Origin: Desertibacillus haloalkaliphilus
GTDB lineage: Bacteria; Bacillota; Bacilli; Bacillales; KJ1-10-99
NCBI RefSeq assembly: GCF_019039105.1
Contig: NZ_JAHPIV010000015.1
Coordinates: 46,873 to 110,872 of the forward strand
Direction: 5' to 3'
Length of the DNA stretch: 64,000 nucleotides
Shown here: in pieces, positions 39,728-47,931 of the stretch
Numbering within the stretch: the first letter of the stretch is position 1
How the letters are laid out: each line of letters opens with the position of its first letter
Notes under the pieces: model-generated
The model's database searches: none
What the model saw: only the letters and a program-made list of their open reading frames with translations
Told to the model about the DNA's origin: nothing
Position numbers and translations under genes: made by a program

Positions 39728-39764
39728 GAGAGTGACTAGAAAACCGATGTCGCTCTCTTTTTTT
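39728..39764 (+). terminator. terminator of madLM
   Basis: GAGAGTGAC (39728-39736) pairs with GTCGCTCTC (39749-39757; one G-T pair) and is followed by seven T. From here to 39914 there is no gene; an inverted pair AAACGGGAG / CTCCCGTTT (about 39785 and 39875) encloses 80 bases. Confidence 0.85.
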
Positions 39765-39914
39765 AGCATACATACCTTAATTTATAAACGGGAGTCATTA
39801 CAGTGCATATTGAAAATCCGGCGGCTCTATAGAAACATAGCCATATAGTTCATGTTCAAAAAAGAGAGGTTTTCTCCCGTTTGAACAGACTTGAAGCAAT
39901 AAGCGGAGATAACG

Positions 39915-40673
39915 TTATCTCCACTTAGATAGCTCATTTAAAACTTGAGCCATTTCATTTAATTTTTCGACGGATGATGATAGCTGTTCTGACGCAGATG
40001 CTTGTTCGGTCGTATAACCATTTACGCGTTCGATGGTTGCTAACATCGACTCAACTGATTGCTGGATCGTCTCAAGTTGCTGTTTAATTGTTTTTGAAGA
40101 TTCACTTGAGCGATCAGCCATTTTTCGAATTTCATTGGCTACGACACCGAATCCCTTTCCATAATCCCCTGCATGTGCCGCTTGAATGGATGCATTCAAC
40201 CCAATTATATTAGTCTCTTGAGCAACTTTGGTCGTAAAATCAGCTAACTCACCTATCGATCTCATCTCTTCTCTTACTTGATTAGACATCGACGAAAGTC
40301 CTTGATTTGTAGAAGCAATTTCTTGCGAGGACGCTGATACCGACTGTGCACTAGCATTCAATTCATCTGTCATTTTTGCTAATGTATCGGCCATCGTAGA
40401 AATTTGCTCACTCTTTTCCTGAGAATAACCGATGGATATACAACCAACGACCTCGTTGTTTTCAAAAATAGGAGTGCATACGGCCATATGTGCAATCCCG
40501 TACAGTTCTTTATTTCCTTGTCGTACAATTCTCTTCTTTTCATTTAAAGCAACAGCTGTTATCGATCCTTCTCGAATAGGATCGCCTACTTCAATCGCCA
40601 TTTTTAGATCCTTACCAGGTAGAGAGACAATAAACTTTTCCTTATCTGCGACGGTAAAATGGCAATCCTCCAA
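39915..40673 (-). pseudogene. soluble MCP-like chemoreceptor gene, 5' end lost at the TnpB element
   Basis: The 252-residue frame has a small sensor domain (DCHFTVADKEKFIVSLPGKD, GIAHMAVCTPIFENNEVVGC) and an MCP signaling hairpin with TNIIGLNASIQAAHAGDYGK. Homologues of the YfmS type have about 25-35 more N-terminal residues; here the frame runs into the right end of the IS at about 40690, leaving only a TTG (40673) without a ribosome site. The missing start was not found beyond the element. It may be dead, or expressed from the TTG. The stop lies in a palindrome (GGAGATAACGTTATCTCC) that can act as terminator. Confidence 0.75.
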
Positions 40674-40689
40674 TACTAACTGGTCAACA

Positions 40690-40874
40690 ACCCACCACTT
40701 AACGACCTAGCGTTTGTTTGAAGTGGGGGCTTGCGTCTGTCAGAGTTTGACAGTGCTTCTACCCTCGTAGATAGCAACTACGCTTGTTCCTACCCAGTAG
40801 TTCGAACGAGCAATTCTCTCCTACCTTCGAATGGTGGAACATAAGGACGGTTGACTTCGCCCCTACCACGAGGG
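40690..40874 (-). ncRNA. omega-RNA region of the solitary TnpB
   Basis: On the minus strand the stretch after the tnpB stop is rich in stems (CCCTCGTGGTAGGGG; CTGTCAAACTCTGACAG) and ends with CCCACTT ... AAGTGGTGGG just before the MCP-like gene. By analogy with TnpB systems the sequence after this stem (GTTGTTGACCAGTTAGTATT) would be the guide, so the RNA would target the uninterrupted MCP-like locus. The junction base is uncertain. Confidence 0.55.
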
Positions 40875-41990
40875 TCATGCCCCTGTGGTAACTACACCAA
40901 TATGTTCACTGCCTTTACGGTGTAGATTCATAGCACCAATACGATCATCGTTTGATTGGTATTGACAATTTTTGCACTTAAACGTGTGTAGCTTTTTATT
41001 ACGGTTTGCTTTCTCAATGTGTCCACATTTAGGGCAAGTTTGAGAAGTATATTTTGGGTGTACAACAATTACTTTCTGCCCATTCATTTGAGCTTTATAT
41101 TCAAGCATTTGACGAAACTGGTAAAAAGCCCAAGACACAGAAACATAGCGATTTTTCACACGCACTTTTTCTGTTGCAGAACGAACACCAGTCAATTCTT
41201 CTAAAACAAACATTGTACCTCTAGGGTATTTATCAACGAGTGCCTTTGTAATTTGGTGATTTATATCAGTTACATAACGGTTTTCTCTTGAACCAATTTG
41301 TTTTATTTTTTTACGAGCAGATGGTGTTTGTCGCATTTGTAATTGTTTGCGAGTATCTTTAAACGTACCACGCTTATGTTTTACTATGTTTCCGTTGTAA
41401 AAAGTGGTTTTACCTTGACTATCATAAGTAGTAGCAAGGAAATTAATGCCTAAATCAATACCGACGATATGATTTACATTTGCGAATTCTAGCTCTTTGT
41501 ATTCTTTTGTCATCGGGATATGTAAGAACCACTTCTTGTACTTATGTACTAATTTAGCAGTACCGAATTTCCAAGTACCATTGAAGTATTTCTTCATAGC
41601 CTTGCGCTCGTAATTTAGCTTTATGCGACCATTTAGAGTGTTTACACTAAATTGATCTTTAGTTAGTGAGTAATCACGATTCCAAACAAGATCATATTCT
41701 AGTAGTTTAAATTCAATCAAAGACCATTCGTGTCCATTTGATTTAGCTGACTTGTAGCGAGCGATTACAGTTTTCATTACAGATTGAGCCATTTGGCTTT
41801 TTAGTCCAAATTGATTTCGCAAATCAGAATAATATAAGTCGTTAAGTTTTGCTTGATTTAGTTTTTTTGTTTCGAATATGTGCTTCGATAACCAGTTGCA
41901 AGCCTTGCGATAAGCATTAGTTGTTTCCCTTAGACTTTCATCTTGATTGTCAGAAACATAGATTTGTATTTTTGCAGTAATAGTTGACAT
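40875..41990 (-). CDS. tnpB: RNA-guided nuclease TnpB (solitary)
   Basis: 371 residues from ATG 41990 (GGGCGGTG site). RuvC-like Asp in HIVGIDLGINFLA (about 180), Glu in FVLEELTGVRS (about 265), Asp in SNDDRIGAMNLH (about 348) and a zinc ribbon CPKCGH...CKNC. Catalytic residues are intact. It is only distantly related to the TnpB at 23031-24107, so the two elements arrived independently. Confidence 0.92.
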   Translation of the reverse strand: MSTITAKIQIYVSDNQDESLRETTNAYRKACNWLSKHIFETKKLNQAKLNDLYYSDLRNQFGLKSQMAQSVMKTVIARYKSAKSNGHEWSLIEFKLLEYDLVWNRDYSLTKDQFSVNTLNGRIKLNYERKAMKKYFNGTWKFGTAKLVHKYKKWFLHIPMTKEYKELEFANVNHIVGIDLGINFLATTYDSQGKTTFYNGNIVKHKRGTFKDTRKQLQMRQTPSARKKIKQIGSRENRYVTDINHQITKALVDKYPRGTMFVLEELTGVRSATEKVRVKNRYVSVSWAFYQFRQMLEYKAQMNGQKVIVVHPKYTSQTCPKCGHIEKANRNKKLHTFKCKNCQYQSNDDRIGAMNLHRKGSEHIGVVTTGA

Positions 41991-42108
41991 TATTTTCACC
42001 GCCCTTCACACGATTGAAGTGGGAGTATCCTTGCCGTTTTTGGATGAAAGTAACTCATTTCACCTGCAATTTTTTTAGATTTGATCATTTTTAATTGTGA
42101 ATTCGACC

Positions 42109-42325
42109 TATAAAACAAGTAGCTGCTCTCACTACAGCTACTTGTCAAAAACGATTTATGCATTATCTCTCATTTCTTCAAATTCTAGGTCTTCTTCATC
42201 TTTTCCTAGGTATTCTCTGTCTTTTCGAGCGTTAAAGCGTTCAGCTTTTTCCAATTTCACAGCGACATTGTAGCTTGGTATTTTTGCGTGCTCTTCATAC
42301 ACGCCTTTCGGTAACAAAAAGTTTC
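42109..42325. repeat. direct repeat flanking the malonate island, right copy
   Basis: Partner of 31237-31440. Here the sequence is the functional 3' end of the oxidoreductase gene. Confidence 0.8.
42115..42145 (-). terminator. terminator of the oxidoreductase gene
   Basis: ACAAGTAGCT and AGCTACTTGT pair around an 11-base loop; TTTTAT follows on the minus strand. Duplicated at 31243-31271. Confidence 0.8.
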
Positions 42326-44525
42326 CTTCTGGAAAATAGACTTCTAAATTGCCTTTGGCGATATCGATAAACTTCGCACGCCCTTGAAAAACGCCATGTT
42401 GGTTATAAACGACGACTTGTTCACCTTCTGTGATACTCAGTTTTTTCGCATCTTCTTCGTTCATGAGGACGTCGAAGCGTTCAGCGGCATTAACAGGATC
42501 GGTTTCATTATAGACCATTGAATTAAATTGCTTTCCGCGTCTCGTTGTCACGTAGAAATCGCCCGTACTTTTGTTTAAATCAGGGATTTCAACTGGAATC
42601 AAACGTCCTTTTCCATCAGAGGTTGGGAATACACCATCTTCACATAGCCAAGCCCCTCCCCATTGGAAGACATCACCTTGTTCTTTTAAATGTTGAATGC
42701 CGTCATAGTTCGGATTAGCGACTGCGATTTCATCACGTATATCTTGTGCGTTTTTAAAGTCAATCAAGTGAGAAGACTCCGGCTTGACCCGTTTGGCAAG
42801 ATCAACATAGATCTTCCATTCTGTTCGGGCTTCTTCGACTTGCTGGCTATTCCCGTCAATTTTAGGAGAGTAGTAGACCATTCTTTCCGTAGATGTCGAT
42901 GTTCCTCCTCCTTCTTGTTCATAACGAGTTTTCGCAGGGAGAACAATGACCGCTTCCTTTGCATCCACTAACGTTGATGTATTAAAGATAATGTCTTGAT
43001 GAACACGGATATCTAATTCAGATAGTGCCTTTTCAACGAAATTCGGATCTGGCATCGTTTCAAGGAAATTACCACCTGATAGATAATAAAGTTTAACCTT
43101 GCGTTCATGATCGTCTGGGAGGAGGATGTTTTCAAGTGTGACTCCTAATACATCTCCTTGCCACTTCGGAAGGTCAAATTCCCATAGCTTTTCAATTCGC
43201 TCAATGTTGGACTGTTCGAAATCGCCGCCAGGAAGGACGAATGGATCTGCTCCCATCTCACCGCTGCCTTGGACACTAGAGTGGCCACGAATCGGTATCA
43301 CTCCGCAGTTTTCTCTTCCGATAAACCCTCTTAATAACGCAAGATTTGCAACTTGTGAAATGTTATCAGAGGCAAATGTATGCATCGTTAACCCTAATGA
43401 CCAAACGAAAATACCCGATTGGCTATGAGCAAGCAGCTCCGCTAATTCAATGATCCGTTCCTGGCTAACCCCTGATGACTCTACAATTTGGTCCCATGTT
43501 TGTTTCTCGACATTTGCTTTTAACTCCTCAAAACCGTTCACATGCTCTTGAACAAAACCATGATCAATCGCTGATCCAGGTTCAGCTTCCTCCATAGCCA
43601 ACCAATGCTTCATTATTCCGTGCATAAAGGCAATATCTCCACCGATATTCACTTGATAAAAGTCATCGGCAAGCTTTGTTCCGAACAAAGCCGATTCTGC
43701 CACTGACGGAATCCAATACTTTTCCATCGTCGGCTCTCTGTAAGGGTTAATACCAATGATTTTTGCTCCTCTTCGTTTAGCTGCATACATGTACTTAGTT
43801 GATACCGGTTGGTTATTGGCAGCGACAGAACCCCAGAAGACAATCACATCGGAGCCGATCCAATCTTTATAGCTACAGCTCGATGCACCGAACCCTAGCG
43901 AACGCTTTAACGCCGTTTTTGATGGTGAATGGCAAATGCGAGAGGCATTATCGATATGGTTTGTCCCTAAATAACGAGCCACCTTGGCTGCAACATAATA
44001 GGATTCATTGGTAATTCCTCGCGACGTTAAGAAAAAGCTATATTGCTTCGGGTCTAATTGCTTCATCTTATCAGCAACCATATCCATCGCTTCATCCCAG
44101 TCAATGCGAGAAAACTTTCTTTCTCCAGGCCTGCGAATCAATGGGTAAGGAATACGCCCTAACTCACGAAGCTCAGCACTCGAATATTTACGCAACTCAT
44201 CAATATCCGCATGAACGACTTCAGGCTTCATCGCAGGCATTGTGTTCAAACGCAAGACATTTAATCGCGTTGTACAAATATGCGGACCTGCAAGCGTTTG
44301 GTCATAAAGGCCAGATACACCGAGGGCGCACCCGTCACACACTCCTTTCGTTAAAATCTTTGATGCATAGGATAAATTATCTTTATTATTCCAGACCACT
44401 TTCATCGTATCGCGAATGTGCTTTGGCTTTACTTTTCCTAGACCAAAAGGCACTTTACTCACCCAATGTTTAGGCATCGGTTTTTTATTTAATTTAATCG
44501 GTCCTGTATGTTTTGTGTTCCCCAT
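42156..44525 (-). CDS. FdhF/YdeP-family molybdopterin oxidoreductase (formate dehydrogenase alpha-like)
   Basis: 789 residues from ATG 44525 (GGGAGTGAATGAA site); a longer reading to 44591 lacks a site. The family hallmark KGVCDGCALGVSGL lies at about 63, followed by GPHICTTRLNVLRL. Mo-bis-MGD domains include FLTSRGITNESYYVAAKVAR, NASRICHSPSKTALKRSLGF, GSDVIVFWGSVAANNQP, and GHSSVQGSGEMGADPF; the C-terminal cap begins near 680. No selenocysteine. Biochemical activity of YdeP-type enzymes is uncertain (acid resistance in E. coli). Its neighbours are a DUF2294 gene and fdhD. Confidence 0.88.
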   Translation of the reverse strand: MGNTKHTGPIKLNKKPMPKHWVSKVPFGLGKVKPKHIRDTMKVVWNNKDNLSYASKILTKGVCDGCALGVSGLYDQTLAGPHICTTRLNVLRLNTMPAMKPEVVHADIDELRKYSSAELRELGRIPYPLIRRPGERKFSRIDWDEAMDMVADKMKQLDPKQYSFFLTSRGITNESYYVAAKVARYLGTNHIDNASRICHSPSKTALKRSLGFGASSCSYKDWIGSDVIVFWGSVAANNQPVSTKYMYAAKRRGAKIIGINPYREPTMEKYWIPSVAESALFGTKLADDFYQVNIGGDIAFMHGIMKHWLAMEEAEPGSAIDHGFVQEHVNGFEELKANVEKQTWDQIVESSGVSQERIIELAELLAHSQSGIFVWSLGLTMHTFASDNISQVANLALLRGFIGRENCGVIPIRGHSSVQGSGEMGADPFVLPGGDFEQSNIERIEKLWEFDLPKWQGDVLGVTLENILLPDDHERKVKLYYLSGGNFLETMPDPNFVEKALSELDIRVHQDIIFNTSTLVDAKEAVIVLPAKTRYEQEGGGTSTSTERMVYYSPKIDGNSQQVEEARTEWKIYVDLAKRVKPESSHLIDFKNAQDIRDEIAVANPNYDGIQHLKEQGDVFQWGGAWLCEDGVFPTSDGKGRLIPVEIPDLNKSTGDFYVTTRRGKQFNSMVYNETDPVNAAERFDVLMNEEDAKKLSITEGEQVVVYNQHGVFQGRAKFIDIAKGNLEVYFPEGNFLLPKGVYEEHAKIPSYNVAVKLEKAERFNARKDREYLGKDEEDLEFEEMRDNA

Positions 44526-44539
44526 TTCATTCACTCCCT

Positions 44540-44600
44540 TAAAAACAAAAATCCACCGTACTTCTTTCTTGCAACGAAGAAAAGAGATCACGGTGGTTAG
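44540..44600 (-). terminator. hairpin in the oxidoreductase leader (terminator or attenuator)
   Basis: On the minus strand CCACCGT and ACGGTGG (44593-44550 region) pair, with an inner TTTCTTCG/GAAAGAAG stem, followed by ATTTTTGTTTTT. It lies between the DUF2294 gene and the oxidoreductase start, so it ends the former or attenuates the latter. A motif shared with the DUF2294 leader precedes it. Confidence 0.6.
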
Positions 44601-44631
44601 TCATCAGCAGGATCGCTACTTTGTACCAAAC

Positions 44632-45000
44632 CTATTTATTTTGGTTCGAAAATTTCTGTTCAATGTCTTGATCAAATACAAAAATAGACATTCCAAAATC
44701 ACGTTCTATATTAATATCAACAAAGAGCTCGATAAACCTACTTTGTAAGAACTCTTCCATTTCAACTGGGGGGTGTTGCTTATATATATCCTTGACCATT
44801 TCCGTTCGAGCTGATCGCAGCATTTGCTTACCATCAGACGTGCTCGCGATGAATTTTTCAACAGGAGACAAGTTCCCTTCCATTTCACATATCGCCCAAT
44901 TTTTGCAAAAAGTTGTGGTAATTTTGCTCGGACCTTTTCCCATGTGCTGTTTTCGAAATGTACGAACAATATTACTAAACTCTGCTTCATATTTATTCAT
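44632..45000 (-). CDS. DUF2294-family protein
   Basis: A 122-residue protein of the DUF2294 type: YEAEFSNIVRTFRKQHMGKG, PSKITTTFCKNWAICEMEGN, LSPVEKFIAS. Function unknown; genes of this family are often found beside formate-dehydrogenase-like genes in Bacillus, as here. It precedes the oxidoreductase gene by about 105 bases and is divergent from fdhD. GGGCAG-type weak site before ATG. Confidence 0.8.
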   Translation of the reverse strand: MNKYEAEFSNIVRTFRKQHMGKGPSKITTTFCKNWAICEMEGNLSPVEKFIASTSDGKQMLRSARTEMVKDIYKQHPPVEMEEFLQSRFIELFVDINIERDFGMSIFVFDQDIEQKFSNQNK

Positions 45001-45299
45001 CTGCCCTTGTCCATCCTTTTCTTTCGTAGTCTAAAATGGTCATTTGAATGCGCTTACCTCATGTGACACATAAAACCGATGACAGGATCGCTATCTCGTA
45101 TCTTAAATGTCTAACTATTTTGACTATTATATAAATTTTACTTGTTTTTGTTTTTAATTTCAATATCTATGTATGATGTATATCTTTTTCAAGATTAAAA
45201 GCTTGTTATTCAACTGCTAGAAGTTTAAGATTTAGTTAATTCTGAAAATTATACTGTGTGGGTAGTTTGTAAAGCTATACGATAATAGAGGTGAAGGAT
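45001..45299. other. divergent intergenic region with a leader motif
   Basis: No gene. GACAGGATCGCTATCTCGTA (45081-45100) repeats the motif found at 44601-44625 in the oxidoreductase leader. The rest is AT-rich and should hold promoters for the DUF2294 gene and for fdhD. Confidence 0.45.
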
Positions 45300-46097
45300 A
45301 TGACTCAAAAAATTAGTTTAAAACGACCGATTGTTCAGTATAGTGATAATCAATTTCAAAGTGTTGAGGACGAAATCGCAACCGAATTTCCGTTAACGAT
45401 TTATGTGAATAATGATGAGTTTGCAACCATCGTATGTACCCCTACTTTTATAAAAGAAATGGTCATTGGGTTTCTGGCTTCAGAAGGAATTATACGCTTT
45501 CTAAGTGATATAAAAAACATCAACATCAATGAGAAACGCGGATTGGCCTATGTCAATTTGTATGCTTCCCAAATCACCAATCAACACTATTACGCGAAAC
45601 GTTTCATTGGTTCGTGTTGCGGAAAAAGCAGGCAGTTTTACTTTTACAATGATACAAAAACAGCGAAAACATCGAAATCAACAACGACAATTACACCACA
45701 GCAATGCATATCGTTAATGAGACAGTTACAAGAAAAAAGTAACGTTTTCAAAAAAACGGGTGGGGTTCATAATGCGGCATTATCAACGCCAAGTGAAATG
45801 ATTGTCACACACACCGACATCGGTCGGCACAATGCTTTAGATAAACTCTATGGCCATTGCCTTCTAAATCAAATCCCTGTACGAGATAAAATCTTAACCT
45901 TTAGTGGTAGAATTTCTTCAGAAGTATTAACGAAAGCAGCAAAAATTGGCGTTGGGATCATCTTATCAAAATCCGCACCAACCGACTTGGCGATCAAATT
46001 AGCTGATGACCTCAATATTACCGCTGTCGGATTTATCCGGGGGAACTCTTTCAACGTCTATTCACATTCATATCGAATTGTTGAATCCACCTTGTAA
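45300..46097 (+). CDS. fdhD: formate dehydrogenase accessory sulfurtransferase FdhD
   Basis: 265 residues from ATG 45300 with AGAGGTGAAGG upstream. FdhD passes sulfur from a cysteine desulfurase to the Mo cofactor of formate-dehydrogenase-type enzymes. Motif FIGSCCGKSRQFYF (about 102-115) contains the functional Cys pair in the Bacillus-type form; VHNAALSTP, THTDIGRHNALDKLYG and FSGRISSEVLTKAAKIGVGI are conserved. It would activate the oxidoreductase encoded nearby. Confidence 0.94.
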   Translation: MTQKISLKRPIVQYSDNQFQSVEDEIATEFPLTIYVNNDEFATIVCTPTFIKEMVIGFLASEGIIRFLSDIKNININEKRGLAYVNLYASQITNQHYYAKRFIGSCCGKSRQFYFYNDTKTAKTSKSTTTITPQQCISLMRQLQEKSNVFKKTGGVHNAALSTPSEMIVTHTDIGRHNALDKLYGHCLLNQIPVRDKILTFSGRISSEVLTKAAKIGVGIILSKSAPTDLAIKLADDLNITAVGFIRGNSFNVYSHSYRIVESTL

Positions 46098-46113
46098 AGG
46101 TGGACATTTTTTT
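46086..46113 (+). terminator. terminator of fdhD
   Basis: TCCACCTT and AAGGTGGA pair around GTA and are followed by a T tract. The fdhD stop codon lies in the loop. Confidence 0.85.
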
Positions 46114-46263
46114 CCTTCCTGCAATCATTCCGCTAATTTGATGAATTTTTTTACTGTTTCTCCTACATCGTGTAGGTATAAAAATTTTCAGAATAATATT
46201 AATATTTAATTATCTAACCAAGTACTACTCATTTATTCACTGATAATCACTGGAGGGAAAAGT

Positions 46264-47121
46264 ATGACGATAAATCAAGTTGGAGTTGTAGGATCAGGAA
46301 CAATGGGAGGAGCGATTGCTCATGTAGCTGCCATTTCTGGCTATGAGGTTGTTCTATGTGATGTTGATCAAGCATTTTTAGAGCGTGCCATCAGTCGTAT
46401 GGAAGCGTTTATGAATAAATCAATTGAAAAAGGAAAAATGTCTAGTGATCAAAAGGCAGACATTTTAAACCGAATTACATGCACGACGAACTTACAAGAC
46501 TTTCATCAATCACAAGTTGTGATTGAAGCGATTATCGAGGACCTAGAAGCTAAGAAAGATATCTTTAAGCAGCTTGATGAAATTTTGCCGTCTAATTCTA
46601 TCATTGCATCTAACACGTCATCCATGTCAATCACTGATCTAGCCGCTGTAACGAATCGACCTGAACAAGTAGCTGGCATGCATTTCTTTAATCCGCCTCA
46701 AATTATGAAACTAGTTGAAGTTGTCAGAGGATATAGCACTAGTGACCAAACCGTCGAACAGCTAAAAGATTTATCTCAAAAATTAGGAAAAGAGCCGATC
46801 GAAGTTAAAAAGGATACCCCAGGATTTATTGTGAACCGTATTATGATTCCACAATTTATTGAAGCCGTTCGTTTAGTTGAAGAAGGAGTCGCAACACCTG
46901 AGGATATCGATAAGGCGGTAACACTTGGTCTGAATTATCCAATGGGGCCATTTACATTGCAAGATTATGCGGGGGTCGATATCGGTTTACACGTCATGGA
47001 TTATTTTTACGATGAATTTAAAGACAACCGCTTTGCTGCACCACTCACTCTTCGCAATTTAGTTCGTGCAGGTCGTGTTGGTAAAAAGGCTGGTGCCGGT
47101 TGGTTCGATTACAATAAATAG
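46264..47121 (+). CDS. 3-hydroxybutyryl-CoA dehydrogenase
   Basis: A 285-residue enzyme oxidising 3-hydroxyacyl-CoA with NAD. Rossmann motif VGVVGSGTMGGAIAHVAA and acidic VVLCDVD; catalytic His in GMHFFNPPQIMKLVEVV with Glu nearby; C-terminal KDTPGFIVNRIMIPQFIEAV and GLNYPMGPFTLQDYAGVD. Single-domain form (HbdA/PaaH size). GGAGGG site before ATG. First gene of a six- or seven-gene operon for CoA-thioester degradation. Confidence 0.95.
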   Translation: MTINQVGVVGSGTMGGAIAHVAAISGYEVVLCDVDQAFLERAISRMEAFMNKSIEKGKMSSDQKADILNRITCTTNLQDFHQSQVVIEAIIEDLEAKKDIFKQLDEILPSNSIIASNTSSMSITDLAAVTNRPEQVAGMHFFNPPQIMKLVEVVRGYSTSDQTVEQLKDLSQKLGKEPIEVKKDTPGFIVNRIMIPQFIEAVRLVEEGVATPEDIDKAVTLGLNYPMGPFTLQDYAGVDIGLHVMDYFYDEFKDNRFAAPLTLRNLVRAGRVGKKAGAGWFDYNK

Positions 47122-47140
47122 GAATAGGAGGATGCGAAAA

Positions 47141-47920
47141 ATGAGTATGGAAACATTGCAATACGTTGTAGGCGAAAACCATGTTGCGACGGTGTATTTA
47201 AATCGCCCACCTTATAACCCTCTGAACAGACAACTTTTTAAAGAGCTCGGTTTCATTATGGATGAAATTGAACAAGACCCCAACGTAAAAGCTGTCATCA
47301 TTACGGGTAACGGTGGTGCTTTTGCAGCTGGTGCAGATATTCACGATATGATGAAATTGAACGGCTCTGAAATATTAGATATGTGTCAGCTGTCACGAAC
47401 AGCTCTAGATAAAGTTGAATCTCTTTCAAAACCCGTGATTGCAGCGGTGAATGGTCTTGCCCTTGGCGGCGGATGCGAACTCACATTGGCTTGTGACTTT
47501 AGAATTTGTTCAAATAATACAAAGTTTGGTTTACCAGAAATTAACCTCGGCATTATCCCAGGTGGTGGTGGTACACAACGCTTGCAACGACTCATCGGTC
47601 AAGCCAAAGCAAAAGAACTCCTCTACTTTGGAGAAACGATTGATGCAGAGCAAGCGCTAGCAGCTGGACTTGTTAGTAAAATCGTTGAATTGGATCAGTT
47701 ACTTCCTGAAGCAGAACAATGGGCGCAAAAATTGGCCGATAAATCAACAGTTGCCATGCGTATGATGAAGAAATCGGTAAATAGCGGATCTAGCGCTGAT
47801 TTACATACAGCCTTAGACCTTGAAACGGCTTGTTTTGGAAATGCGTTTGCCAGTGAAGATCGACAAGAAGGTATGAATTCATTTATTGAAAAACGAAAGC
47901 CACAATTTGTAGGTCGATAA
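47141..47920 (+). CDS. enoyl-CoA hydratase
   Basis: 259 residues from ATG 47141 (AGGAGG site). Crotonase fold: oxyanion-hole AAGADIHDM (about 64) and LALGGGCELTLACDFRI, with catalytic Glu in FGLPEINLGIIPGGGGTQRL (about 135). Both acidic catalytic positions are occupied, as in true hydratases. It lies 20 bases after the dehydrogenase and 12 before the thiolase. Confidence 0.94.
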   Translation: MSMETLQYVVGENHVATVYLNRPPYNPLNRQLFKELGFIMDEIEQDPNVKAVIITGNGGAFAAGADIHDMMKLNGSEILDMCQLSRTALDKVESLSKPVIAAVNGLALGGGCELTLACDFRICSNNTKFGLPEINLGIIPGGGGTQRLQRLIGQAKAKELLYFGETIDAEQALAAGLVSKIVELDQLLPEAEQWAQKLADKSTVAMRMMKKSVNSGSSADLHTALDLETACFGNAFASEDRQEGMNSFIEKRKPQFVGR

Positions 47921-47931
47921 GGAGGATTATC

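Larger units (their letters stand above)
40690..42050 (-). mobile_element. IS1341-type element with tnpB only
   Basis: A tnpB gene with a structured right end (40690-40874) and a left end near 42001-42050 that carries TGAAGTGGGAGTATCCTTGCCG. No tnpA is present, so transposition would need TnpA in trans (the intact IS605 element at 22.5 kb is of a different sequence type). Exact ends not proven. Confidence 0.75.

Noticed and set aside
42690..44748. plus-strand frames opposite the oxidoreductase and DUF2294 genes
   Set aside because: No ribosome sites or family features; shadows of the real genes on the other strand.
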